This document shows positions 57,376 to 64,000 of a DNA stretch of 64,000 nt, in pieces. The first letter of the stretch is position 1. Each line of letters starts with the position of its first letter. The stretch covers positions 107,186-171,185 of the forward strand of contig DASRDB010000008.1 of assembly GCA_035652815.1 (NCBI GenBank), written 5' to 3'. The notes beneath the pieces are model-generated. The model did no database searches, was not told the DNA's origin, and saw only the letters and a program-made list of their open reading frames with translations. The DNA comes from DASRDB01 sp035652815. GTDB taxonomy: Bacteria > Chloroflexota > Ktedonobacteria > Ktedonobacterales > Ktedonobacteraceae. A program made the position numbers and the translations under genes.

Positions 57376-57744
57376 TTACAGGACTTCGGGAGCCAGCGAA
57401 ATGATTTTCATGAAGTTTTTCTCGCGTAGCTCGCGGGCCACCGGTCCAAAGATACGGGTGCCGCGTGGGTTGTTACCGGCTGCAATAATTACGGCTGCAT
57501 TCTCGTCGAAGCGAATATGGGAACCATCCGGGCGGGCGTATTCTTTCGCCACGCGCACGATGACCGCGTTCACCACTTCGCCTTTTTTCACCTGCCCGTT
57601 GGGCGTTGCCTGCTTGACGGAGGCTTTGATAATATCCCCCACCTCGGCATAGCGCTTGCCGGAGCCGCTCAGAATGCGGATGCACATGATCTCTTTTGCG
57701 CCGGTATTGTCGGCGACTTTCAGGCGCGTCTGTGGCTGAATCAT
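57376..57744 (-). CDS. rplN: 50S ribosomal protein L14
   Basis: 122 residues: MIQPQTRLKVADNTGAKEIM, VVNAVIVRVAKEYARPDGSH, ARELREKNFMKIISLAPEVL. Fully standard. A 93-bp gap separates it from rplX. Confidence 0.97.
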   Translation of the reverse strand: MIQPQTRLKVADNTGAKEIMCIRILSGSGKRYAEVGDIIKASVKQATPNGQVKKGEVVNAVIVRVAKEYARPDGSHIRFDENAAVIIAAGNNPRGTRIFGPVARELREKNFMKIISLAPEVL

Positions 57745-57756
57745 GTCGGTCTCTCC

Positions 57757-58137
57757 TTATGCTTCCTCGTCTTCGCCTTCAGCTTCGCCGGACGTCAGAT
57801 CTGGATCGACCTCGGCCAGGACTTCATCCACAGGCACGATGCCGCTGCCAGGACGCACGATTTCGATGAGCCGCCAGCGTTTCAATTTGCTCAATGGGCG
57901 GCATTCTTCGATGCGCACCACGTCGCCAATCTGACACTCGTTGTTTTCATCGTGCGCGTAGAAGTGCCTGGTCTGGCGATAGGTACGCTTGTAAATGCGA
58001 TGCTTTTTCAGCGACTCTACGGAGACGACGATGGTTTTATCCATTTTATTGCTGATCACCTTGCCAGTCTTCTGTACGCGGCGGCTTTTCTGCTTTGCCA
58101 CCTGCTGGCCGGTGGTCGGTGTTACTTGCTGCATCAT
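57757..58137 (-). CDS. rpsQ: 30S ribosomal protein S17 with N- and C-terminal extensions
   Basis: 126 residues against about 85. The core is KTGKVISNKMDKTIVVSVES, YKRTYRQTRHFYAHDENNEC, GDVVRIEECRPLSKLKRWRL. About 20 extra N-terminal and 25 acidic C-terminal residues (VDPDLTSGEAEGEDEEA). Overlaps the rpmC stop by ATGA. Confidence 0.95.
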   Translation of the reverse strand: MMQQVTPTTGQQVAKQKSRRVQKTGKVISNKMDKTIVVSVESLKKHRIYKRTYRQTRHFYAHDENNECQIGDVVRIEECRPLSKLKRWRLIEIVRPGSGIVPVDEVLAEVDPDLTSGEAEGEDEEA

Positions 58138-58343
58138 TGTTCAGCCTCCAACTGGGTTATACGGTGCAGCACGCGGGCGATATCCTTGCGCGTCTGCGTG
58201 AAGATGCGGTTATTCTTAACCTCACCGCGCTGTTGCTGCAAGCGGAGGTTGAAAAGCTTCATGCGCAAGTCTTTCAGTTCGCGCTGCGCCTCACCGTAGG
58301 TGAGTTCAGCGATCTGCTTGCGACGTTCCTTAACCTTCGGCAC
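58134..58343 (-). CDS. rpmC: 50S ribosomal protein L29
   Basis: 69 residues: RKQIAELTYGEAQRELKDLR, KLFNLRLQQQRGEVKNNRIF, TRKDIARVLHRITQ. Overlaps rplP by 14 bp and rpsQ by 4 bp. Confidence 0.95.
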   Translation of the reverse strand: MPKVKERRKQIAELTYGEAQRELKDLRMKLFNLRLQQQRGEVKNNRIFTQTRKDIARVLHRITQLEAEQ

Positions 58344-58761
58344 TTTCTGCCTCCCCTTTGACTAAGAAGCGGGTCTTGATGGGCAGCTTGTGGCTGGCCA
58401 GGCGGGCCGCTTCCTTCGCGATATCCTGGTTCACACCGCCGATTTCAAAGATAATGCGTCCAGGCTTGATGACCGCCACGTAGTGATCGACCGCGCCTTT
58501 ACCGCTACCCATACGAGTTTCAGCCGGTTTGGCCGTGATGGGCTTATCAGGAAAGACGCGAATCCAGACCTTACCACCGCGCTTCATGAAGCGGGTCAGC
58601 GCAATACGAGCCGCTTCAATCTGCCGGGCTTCCAGCCAGACCGGCTCAAGGGCCTGAACGGCGTATTCGCCAAAGGCGATGGTATTGCCGCGATGGGCGG
58701 TGCCTTTCATACGACCGCGATGCTGTTTGCGGTATTTATATCGTGATGGTGCCAGTAACAT
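58330..58761 (-). CDS. rplP: 50S ribosomal protein L16
   Basis: 143 residues: MLLAPSRYKYRKQHRGRMKG, AFGEYAVQALEPVWLEARQI, WIRVFPDKPITAKPAETRMG, GKGAVDHYVAVIKPGRIIFE. Standard length. Confidence 0.97.
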   Translation of the reverse strand: MLLAPSRYKYRKQHRGRMKGTAHRGNTIAFGEYAVQALEPVWLEARQIEAARIALTRFMKRGGKVWIRVFPDKPITAKPAETRMGSGKGAVDHYVAVIKPGRIIFEIGGVNQDIAKEAARLASHKLPIKTRFLVKGEAESAEG

Positions 58762-58776
58762 TGGCTTCCTTCTCCT

Positions 58777-59874
58777 CTACTCGCTCTCAGTAGCGCCCGT
58801 CTCCGGCGCGGGTGCTGGCGGAACCTGCGGCGTGGGAGCCTGCTCAATAATTGGCGCGGTCGTAGTCGTCTGCACCGGAGCCTGCTCAGTTCCCGACTCA
58901 GTTCTAGGAGCCGGTCGCTCGCCTCTCGGCTGTCGCTCTCCCTGACTGGGGCGCGGAGTGCGCTCGCGTGGCGGACGCGGCGGACGCTCGCCTCTCGGCT
59001 GCCGCTCTCCCTGGCCTTCGCCTCTGGATGGACGCTCACCTCTCGGCTGCCGCTCTCCCTGGCCTTCGCCTCTCGGCTGGCGTTCGCCCTGGCCGCGTGG
59101 TGGGCGCTCGCCACTGCGACGCTCGCCGCCCCGACGCTCGCCGCGTGGGCCGCGCCGGTCGCCCCGACGCTCGCCGCCTTCGCGCTCCCCTGGCGTCACA
59201 GGTACAACTGCTTCCTGGTGGCCATCGGTGAGTTCGCGGCGCTTATTGGGAAGAATATCGCCTTTATAAATCCAGACCTTTACGCCGATCACACCGAAGG
59301 TGGTATGGGCTTCGGCCAAACCATAGTCGATATCGGCGCGCAGGGTATGCAGAGGAATCTTCCCCTCGATCTCTTTCTCGCTGCGGGCAATTTCAGCGCC
59401 GCCAAGACGCCCGCCGACGATCACCCTGATGCCTTTGGCGTTGGCGCGCATCGTCTTCTGCACCGCCTGCTTCATGGCGCGGCGGAAAGAGACGCGCTTC
59501 TCAAGCTGCTCAGCGATGCTGCGCGCAACCAGGGTCGCGTCCAGCTCGGGCTGGCGAATCTCAAGAATGTTAAGGCGCACACGCTTTTTGGTCATGGCCT
59601 CCATCGCGGCGCGCAGTTTATCAACTTTCTCGCCGCTCTTGCCGATGACGATACCCGGCTTGGCCGTGTAGATCGTCACGGAAACCTGGTTGGCGGCGGC
59701 CCGCTCGATCTCGATGCGTGAGACAGAAGCGTTCGCCAGGTCTTTCTGGATCATCCTGCGCAGGGCCAGGTCCTCCGCCAGCAGATCCTTGTAATCGCGC
59801 TCAGCGTACCAGCGTGACTGCCAGCCTTTAATGACGCCGAGCCTGAACCCAATGGGATGCACTTTGTGTCCCAA
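58777..59874 (-). CDS. rpsC: 30S ribosomal protein S3 with 150-residue repetitive C-terminal extension
   Basis: 365 residues against about 220. TTG start at 59874 after AGGAGGACGATT. The core is normal: GHKVHPIGFRLGVIKGWQSR, KH domain GIVIGKSGEKVDKLR, RGADIDYGLAEA-type element RADIDYGLAEAHTTFGVIGV. From about residue 215 the protein is low-complexity: repeated GERRGGERRSGERPPRGQ, then several GERQPRGEG units, then a Pro/Thr/Ala tail ending PETGATESE. S3 forms the mRNA entry channel, so the tail would lie near incoming mRNA. DNA 58915-59180 is internally repetitive. Confidence 0.95.
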   Translation of the reverse strand: MGHKVHPIGFRLGVIKGWQSRWYAERDYKDLLAEDLALRRMIQKDLANASVSRIEIERAAANQVSVTIYTAKPGIVIGKSGEKVDKLRAAMEAMTKKRVRLNILEIRQPELDATLVARSIAEQLEKRVSFRRAMKQAVQKTMRANAKGIRVIVGGRLGGAEIARSEKEIEGKIPLHTLRADIDYGLAEAHTTFGVIGVKVWIYKGDILPNKRRELTDGHQEAVVPVTPGEREGGERRGDRRGPRGERRGGERRSGERPPRGQGERQPRGEGQGERQPRGERPSRGEGQGERQPRGERPPRPPRERTPRPSQGERQPRGERPAPRTESGTEQAPVQTTTTAPIIEQAPTPQVPPAPAPETGATESE

Positions 59875-59895
59875 AATCGTCCTCCTTGCAGTCCT

Positions 59896-60255
59896 TTAGC
59901 GTCTCCTGCTGCCAGCATCAGCCGGATCATCTGAGACAATAACGGTTATATGACTGTAACGGTGCAAAATTTTGCCAAAGCGGCCATGCGAGCGCGCTTT
60001 GAATCGTGGAATGCGCCGTCCTTCGTTGGCCACGATATTCAGAATATACAGGTCGTCCGGGTCCAGATTGTAGTTGTTCTCCGCGTTGGCGGCGGCTGAA
60101 GCGACTACGGAGCTGACCGGTTTGGCGGCCGCCTTCGGTATAAACTGAAGGTACGCCAGGGCCTCGTTGACTTTCAGACCCTTGACCGCGTTGGTGACCA
60201 GACGCACTTTGCGCGGCGACATGCGAATATCTCTAGCAATAGCTCGTACTTGCAT
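59896..60255 (-). CDS. rplV: 50S ribosomal protein L22
   Basis: 119 residues: RAIARDIRMSPRKVRLVTNA, ANAENNYNLDPDDLYILNI, GRRIPRFKARSHGRFGKIL. Lines the exit tunnel. Confidence 0.97.
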   Translation of the reverse strand: MQVRAIARDIRMSPRKVRLVTNAVKGLKVNEALAYLQFIPKAAAKPVSSVVASAAANAENNYNLDPDDLYILNIVANEGRRIPRFKARSHGRFGKILHRYSHITVIVSDDPADAGSRRR

Positions 60256-60263
60256 CTTTCACC

Positions 60264-60551
60264 TCAGCGGACCGACGTGGTCTTTTCACTCTTGCCGCCT
60301 GCGTGGCCACGGAAATGGCGCGTGGGGGCAAACTCACCCAATTTATGGCCTACCATATTTTCCGTAATGTAGATAGGCACGTGCGTCTTGCCGTTATGGA
60401 CGCCGATGGTCATGCCCACCATCTGTGGAAAGATGGTCGAGGCGCGAGACCAGGTCTTGATAACCCGGCGGTCGCCGCTGCGCAGCGTGGCAAGCACCTT
60501 TTTGCGCAGCGACTCGTGAATATATGGTCCTTTTTTACGTGAGCGTGACAT
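60264..60551 (-). CDS. rpsS: 30S ribosomal protein S19
   Basis: 95 residues: SRSRKKGPYIHESLRKKVLA, TIFPQMVGMTIGVHNGKTHV, LGEFAPTRHFRGHAGGKSEK. Starts with ATG after AGGAGGAAGTAGCA, immediately after rplB. Confidence 0.97.
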   Translation of the reverse strand: MSRSRKKGPYIHESLRKKVLATLRSGDRRVIKTWSRASTIFPQMVGMTIGVHNGKTHVPIYITENMVGHKLGEFAPTRHFRGHAGGKSEKTTSVR

Positions 60552-60553
60552 TG

Positions 60554-61390
60554 CTACTTCCTCCTGCCAGCATTGCGTCGGCGCACAATGTACTTATCGG
60601 TGCGTTTGTTGTGGCGCGTCTTATGACCAAGAGCAGGCTGCCCCCAGGGCGTCTGTGGCTGTCCGCCAATCGGTGAACGCCCCTCGCCACCACCATGAGG
60701 ATGGTCGCGTGGGTTCATCGCCGATCCACGGACGGCAGGACGACGGCCCATATGACGCGCGCGCCCGGCCTTACCGATGCTCTGGTTCTCGTGATCCACA
60801 TTGCCAACCTGTCCAATGGTCGCCATGCAGAGGATATGAACGAGTCGCTGCTCGCCTGAAGGCAGGCGGATCAGCGCGTAGTCACCCTCTTTCGCCATCA
60901 ACTGCGCGCCCGTTCCAGCTCCACGCACCATCTGGCCGCCCCTTCCCCGGTACAGCTCGATGTTGTGAATGGTAGTGCCGGTCGGAATATTCTTCAGGGG
61001 AAGCGCGTTCCCCGGTTTGATATCCGCATCTGGTCCTGCCACAACCCGGTCGCCGACTTTCAAGCCAACCGGAGCAAGAATATAGCGCTTCTCGCCATCC
61101 AGATAGTGCAGCAGGGCGATACGAGCCGATCGGTTGGGATCGTACTCGATGGCTGCCACTTTGGCGGGTACACCCAGCTTATTGCGCTTAAAATCAATCA
61201 AACGATAGGCCCGCTTCGCGCCGCCGCCACGATGGCGGACCGTGATGCGCCCCTGATTGTTGCGCCCCGAATGTTTCTTCAGGCGCACCGTCAGCGATTT
61301 CTCGGGCTTCGTCTTGGTAATCTCCTCGAATGTCGAAACCGACATGCCGCGACGTCCAGGAGATGTTGGTCGGTACTGTCTAATTGGCAT
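60554..61390 (-). CDS. rplB: 50S ribosomal protein L2
   Basis: 278 residues: KSLTVRLKKHSGRNNQGRIT, YDPNRSARIALLHYLDGEKR, and the peptidyl-transferase region with GRRPAVRGSAMNPRDHPHGG. Standard. Confidence 0.97.
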   Translation of the reverse strand: MPIRQYRPTSPGRRGMSVSTFEEITKTKPEKSLTVRLKKHSGRNNQGRITVRHRGGGAKRAYRLIDFKRNKLGVPAKVAAIEYDPNRSARIALLHYLDGEKRYILAPVGLKVGDRVVAGPDADIKPGNALPLKNIPTGTTIHNIELYRGRGGQMVRGAGTGAQLMAKEGDYALIRLPSGEQRLVHILCMATIGQVGNVDHENQSIGKAGRARHMGRRPAVRGSAMNPRDHPHGGGEGRSPIGGQPQTPWGQPALGHKTRHNKRTDKYIVRRRNAGRRK

Positions 61391-61467
61391 CTCTCAACAC
61401 CTTATTCTGCTATCCACACCTCTCACACCGCCAGCTAACCGGGAGGAGGGAGATGTGCCAGGAAGCT

Positions 61468-61767
61468 TTACGCCTTCAATATATCGATGGACTCCCCTGG
61501 AGCCAGGGTGACAATCGCTTTCTTCCACTCGCGGGCCTCCAGCGTGCGAGGAGCAGCCCCTCGACGATGCAGCCTGCGCTTCTTACCAGGCATGCGCATT
61601 GTATTCACAGCGACGACATGCACGTTGAACATCGCCTCTACTGCCTGGCGAATCTGTATCTTGTTCGCTTTCAACGCTACCTTGAAGGTATACTGGTTAT
61701 GTTTTTCCTGCTGTCGCACCGATTTCTCGGTGACGATTCCGTAGCGTATGACTTCGGTGATCTCCAC
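61468..61767 (-). CDS. rplW: 50S ribosomal protein L23
   Basis: 99 residues: YGIVTEKSVRQQEKHNQYTF, ANKIQIRQAVEAMFNVHVVA, KRRLHRRGAAPRTLEAREWK. GTG start at 61767 with GAGGAGGAATAAGCT upstream. Docking site for trigger factor and SRP. Confidence 0.96.
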   Translation of the reverse strand: MEITEVIRYGIVTEKSVRQQEKHNQYTFKVALKANKIQIRQAVEAMFNVHVVAVNTMRMPGKKRRLHRRGAAPRTLEAREWKKAIVTLAPGESIDILKA

Positions 61768-61770
61768 AGC

Positions 61771-62580
61771 TTATTCCTCCTCGCTGCCTTCGGCGGTCTC
61801 CGAGGTCTGCGGAGTCTCTTCCGCGGCTTCGGCTTGCTCGCTGTCTTCCGCCTCCGAGGTCGTTTCTTCCGAGGTCTCTGTCTCCTCGTTCTCTACCTCT
61901 TCCTCGACCTCTTCGGCAATTCTCCGGCTTGCTTCCTCGGCGCTCAGGCCTTCGCCAAAGACCAGTTCGATCCAGCGAACGGTCGATTTCGGCATTATCA
62001 CACAGTCATGTTTGAGCAGTTCGACGACGTTGATGGATGAGACATGCTGCACCTTCGCCGACGGAATATTGCGCGCTGAAAGCACGATGTTTTCATCGCG
62101 CTGCGGCAGCATCATCAGAATGCGCTTCTTGCCCTCGACCGGCAACTTGTCGAGGAGAGCCAGCATATCTTTGGTGCGCGGCGATTCCAGCGTCAGGTTA
62201 TTGACAACAATCAACTGCTCGTTTGCAACTTTATCCGACAGGGCCGACTTGATGGCCAGACGGCGCATCTTCTTGGGCACATCGTGATGATAGGGGTGCG
62301 GTTTGGGGCCCCAGACGACGCCACCATGCCGGAACTGCGGCGCGCGCGTGCTACCCTGGCGGGCGCGGCCCGTTCCCTTCTGTCGATACGGCTTTTTATT
62401 GCCGCCCGAAACCTCAGCGCGAGTCTTCGTCGAAGCATTGCCTTGACGGCGATTCACCAGTTGCGCGGTGACAACCTGGTGGAGTACCGCCATATTGGGG
62501 ATAACTCCGAATACCTGCTCGCTCAGTTCGAGCGATCCAACGGCCTCTCCGGCCATGTTATACACTTTAGTCGAGGGCAT
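61771..62580 (-). CDS. rplD: 50S ribosomal protein L4 with acidic C-terminal extension
   Basis: 269 residues against about 205. Core VYNMAGEAVGSLELSEQVFG, GGNKKPYRQKGTGRARQGST, RHGGVVWGPKPHPYHHDVPK. The last 55 residues are almost all Glu, Thr, Ser and Ala. In E. coli L4 represses its own operon; no leader for this is visible. Confidence 0.95.
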   Translation of the reverse strand: MPSTKVYNMAGEAVGSLELSEQVFGVIPNMAVLHQVVTAQLVNRRQGNASTKTRAEVSGGNKKPYRQKGTGRARQGSTRAPQFRHGGVVWGPKPHPYHHDVPKKMRRLAIKSALSDKVANEQLIVVNNLTLESPRTKDMLALLDKLPVEGKKRILMMLPQRDENIVLSARNIPSAKVQHVSSINVVELLKHDCVIMPKSTVRWIELVFGEGLSAEEASRRIAEEVEEEVENEETETSEETTSEAEDSEQAEAAEETPQTSETAEGSEEE

Positions 62581-62585
62581 CGCGG

Positions 62586-63413
62586 TTACCTCTTCACATG
62601 CTTCTTAATCATGAGCAAACCGCCATTGGCTCCGGGGACCGAACCCTTGACTAGCAGCAGATTTCGCTCAGGATCAGCTTGAATGACTTGCAGTTTCTTA
62701 ATGGTTACGCGGTCATTTCCCATGCGCCCGGCCATGTGCGTGCCTTTGAGGACGCGACCTGGCGTGGTACCGGAACCGATTGAACCAGGGGCGCGGGTGC
62801 GGTCAGACTGACCATGCGTCTTCGGGCCACCGGAGAACCCCCAGCGCTTCACACCACCCTGGAAGCCCTTACCTTTCGAGGTGCCCACGATATCAACCGC
62901 TTCACCCTCAGTAAAGAGGCTGACATCAAATTTCGCGCCAAGTTCGATGCCATCGAGGTTCGCGCCTTCCTGCAACCCGACCTCGCGCAATACCTTGAAC
63001 GGGCCAAGTTCGGGACCCGGGCGGCGCTGGCGGTTCTGCGAGACCTTCAGCAGCTTCTCGATCTGTTTATCTTTCTTCGCGCCGTTTTCCTTCGCGGCCT
63101 CGTCGCTCGTCCCGGCTTCTTCACCCTCGGACTTCTTGCCGCGCTGCTCCTGCTGGTAGCCCTGCAGGCGTTTGCGCTGCGCCTTCAGCAGGGGCAGGCT
63201 ATGCCCAAGATGTCCCAGTTCCGGGCGCTTCGCTCGTTTTGCCGGCTTCTGTTCGAAGCCGATTTGAATGGCTTCATATCCGTCACGGGCAGCGGTCTTG
63301 ATCTGAGTGACAACGCAGGGACCGGCCTCGATCACTGTCACCGGTATGGCCTGACCATTGGGACCAAATACCTGGGTCATACCGACCTTTCTGCCCAATA
63401 TTGCGTTCAGCAT
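62586..63413 (-). CDS. rplC: 50S ribosomal protein L3 with internal insertion
   Basis: 275 residues against about 210. ILGRKVGMTQVFGPNGQAIP, VDIVGTSKGKGFQGGVKRWG and GSIGSGTTPGRVLKGTHMAG are standard. Between about residues 75 and 135 is a Lys/Gln/Glu-rich insertion (QQEQRGKKSEGEEAGTSDEA region). Confidence 0.95.
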   Translation of the reverse strand: MLNAILGRKVGMTQVFGPNGQAIPVTVIEAGPCVVTQIKTAARDGYEAIQIGFEQKPAKRAKRPELGHLGHSLPLLKAQRKRLQGYQQEQRGKKSEGEEAGTSDEAAKENGAKKDKQIEKLLKVSQNRQRRPGPELGPFKVLREVGLQEGANLDGIELGAKFDVSLFTEGEAVDIVGTSKGKGFQGGVKRWGFSGGPKTHGQSDRTRAPGSIGSGTTPGRVLKGTHMAGRMGNDRVTIKKLQVIQADPERNLLLVKGSVPGANGGLLMIKKHVKR

Positions 63414-63483
63414 ATCCTTTCCTCTCTAACCTGCTATAGGAAGCGCCTTTCCTGAGGCGCTCATTCCGGCAATCGATGCCTTC

Positions 63484-63801
63484 CTATAGCTTGATCTCGA
63501 TATCAACGCCTGCGGGCAGATTTAAGCGTGTTAAAGCCTCAACCGTCTTGTTAGTTGGATCGATAATATCAATCAGGCGTTTGTGTGTCCGAATCTCGAA
63601 TTGCTCACGCGAATCTTTATCGATGAAAGGAGAGCGTAATACGGTGTACTTGTCGATCTCGGTCGGTAATGGCACCGGCCCTGAGACCCGCGCTCCCGTC
63701 TGCTGCGCAGTATCGACAATCTGAATTGCCGATTGGTCGAGAATACGGTGATCGTATGCCTTCAGGCGAATACGAATGCGTTGTTTTGTTCCTGTCGCCA
63801 T
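63484..63801 (-). CDS. rpsJ: 30S ribosomal protein S10
   Basis: 105 residues: KQRIRIRLKAYDHRILDQSA, GARVSGPVPLPTEIDKYTVL, FEIRTHKRLIDIIDP. First gene of the S10 block, after tuf. ATG with AAGGAGATAGAGACA upstream. Confidence 0.97.
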   Translation of the reverse strand: MATGTKQRIRIRLKAYDHRILDQSAIQIVDTAQQTGARVSGPVPLPTEIDKYTVLRSPFIDKDSREQFEIRTHKRLIDIIDPTNKTVEALTRLNLPAGVDIEIKL

Positions 63802-63815
63802 TGTCTCTATCTCCT

Positions 63816-63849
63816 TGTAAGAGCGGAAGTTTCAACTTCCGCTCTTACA
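63816..63849. terminator. Perfect hairpin between tuf and rpsJ
   Basis: TGTAAGAGCGGAAGTT (63816-63831) pairs with AACTTCCGCTCTTACA (63834-63849). It lies directly between tuf and the rpsJ ribosome binding site, without a T-run; it may limit read-through from the str operon into the S10 operon. Confidence 0.6.
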
Positions 63850-63860
63850 GTTAGCAATCC

Positions 63861-64000
63861 TTATTCTTCGACGCGCACGCAGACACCCGCGCCAACGGTG
63901 CGGCCACCCTCACGAATGGCGAAATGCACCCCCTCTTCCATCGCGACCGGCTGGATCAACTCGACGGTCATCTCGATGTTATCGCCCGGCATCACCATCT
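63861..64000 (-). CDS. tuf: Elongation factor Tu, C-terminal fragment (cut by window edge)
   Basis: The last 46 codons are present: MVMPGDNIEMTVELIQPVAM, then EEGVHFAIREGGRTVGAGV and the tail CVRVEE before TAA. The domain III signature FAIREGGRTVGAGV is unmistakable. The usual tail is VVTKILE; here it is VCVRVEE. The start lies beyond base 64000. tuf immediately before rpsJ is the classical str-S10 junction. Confidence 0.96.
   Translation of the reverse strand, partial: MVMPGDNIEMTVELIQPVAMEEGVHFAIREGGRTVGAGVCVRVEE

Overview
The window looks like a chromosomal segment of a Chloroflexota bacterium, most likely of class Ktedonobacteria. This rests on the overall protein character (HTH/lipoprotein-rich, Gram-positive-like ribosome binding sites, bacterial sigma-70 promoters), on many short palindromic intergenic repeats, and on ribosomal proteins with unusual extensions. 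No rRNA, tRNA, CRISPR array, transposase or phage gene was found.

Layout. 1-13 kb: an enoyl-CoA hydratase (cut by the window edge) and a thiolase, a Nudix hydrolase, RNase Y, a PHP phosphoesterase, signal peptidase I, biotin carboxylase, a branched-chain amino-acid-type binding lipoprotein, a chemoreceptor and a small zinc-ribbon protein. 12.5-20 kb: a DoxX membrane protein, FtsH, three tandem structured repeats, Hsp20, a SpoU methyltransferase, the rpmI-rplT operon behind a probable attenuator, and a GT-C-like membrane glycosyltransferase. 20-26.5 kb: rpsF-ssb-rpsR, a parvulin foldase, HemW and RecJ. 26.7-33 kb: a GntR regulator, then a sulfur/thiol-redox block: persulfide dioxygenase-rhodanese, TauE exporter, PIG-L deacetylase, a two-site thioredoxin-fold oxidoreductase, rhodanese, DUF302 and ArsR. 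33-37 kb: a tightly coupled sugar-acid-type operon (SDR, LarA-like, Gfo/Idh, TIM-barrel isomerase). 37-44 kb: an unknown protein, a decayed methyltransferase with its TetR regulator, glutamate dehydrogenase, an oligopeptide-binding lipoprotein and a branched-chain aminotransferase. 44.3-64 kb, all on the minus strand: the complete S10-spc-alpha ribosomal supercluster from the end of tuf to rpsI, including secY, adk, map, infA, rpmJ, rpoA and truA.

The most striking item is at 31101-31790. One open frame encodes a complete two-domain glutaredoxin-like oxidoreductase whose second CPYC motif has TGA in place of its first cysteine. The frame continues cleanly for 79 further codons, and a hairpin with a GGT apical loop lies 22 nt after the TGA. 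This fits a selenocysteine (UxxC) protein inside a sulfur-redox gene block.

Other items that need explaining are the triplicated structured repeat upstream of hsp20, a roughly 180-bp MITE-like repeat family built around a REP palindrome, a second hairpin family, and large lineage-specific insertions in ribosomal proteins S3, L18, L17 and L3.
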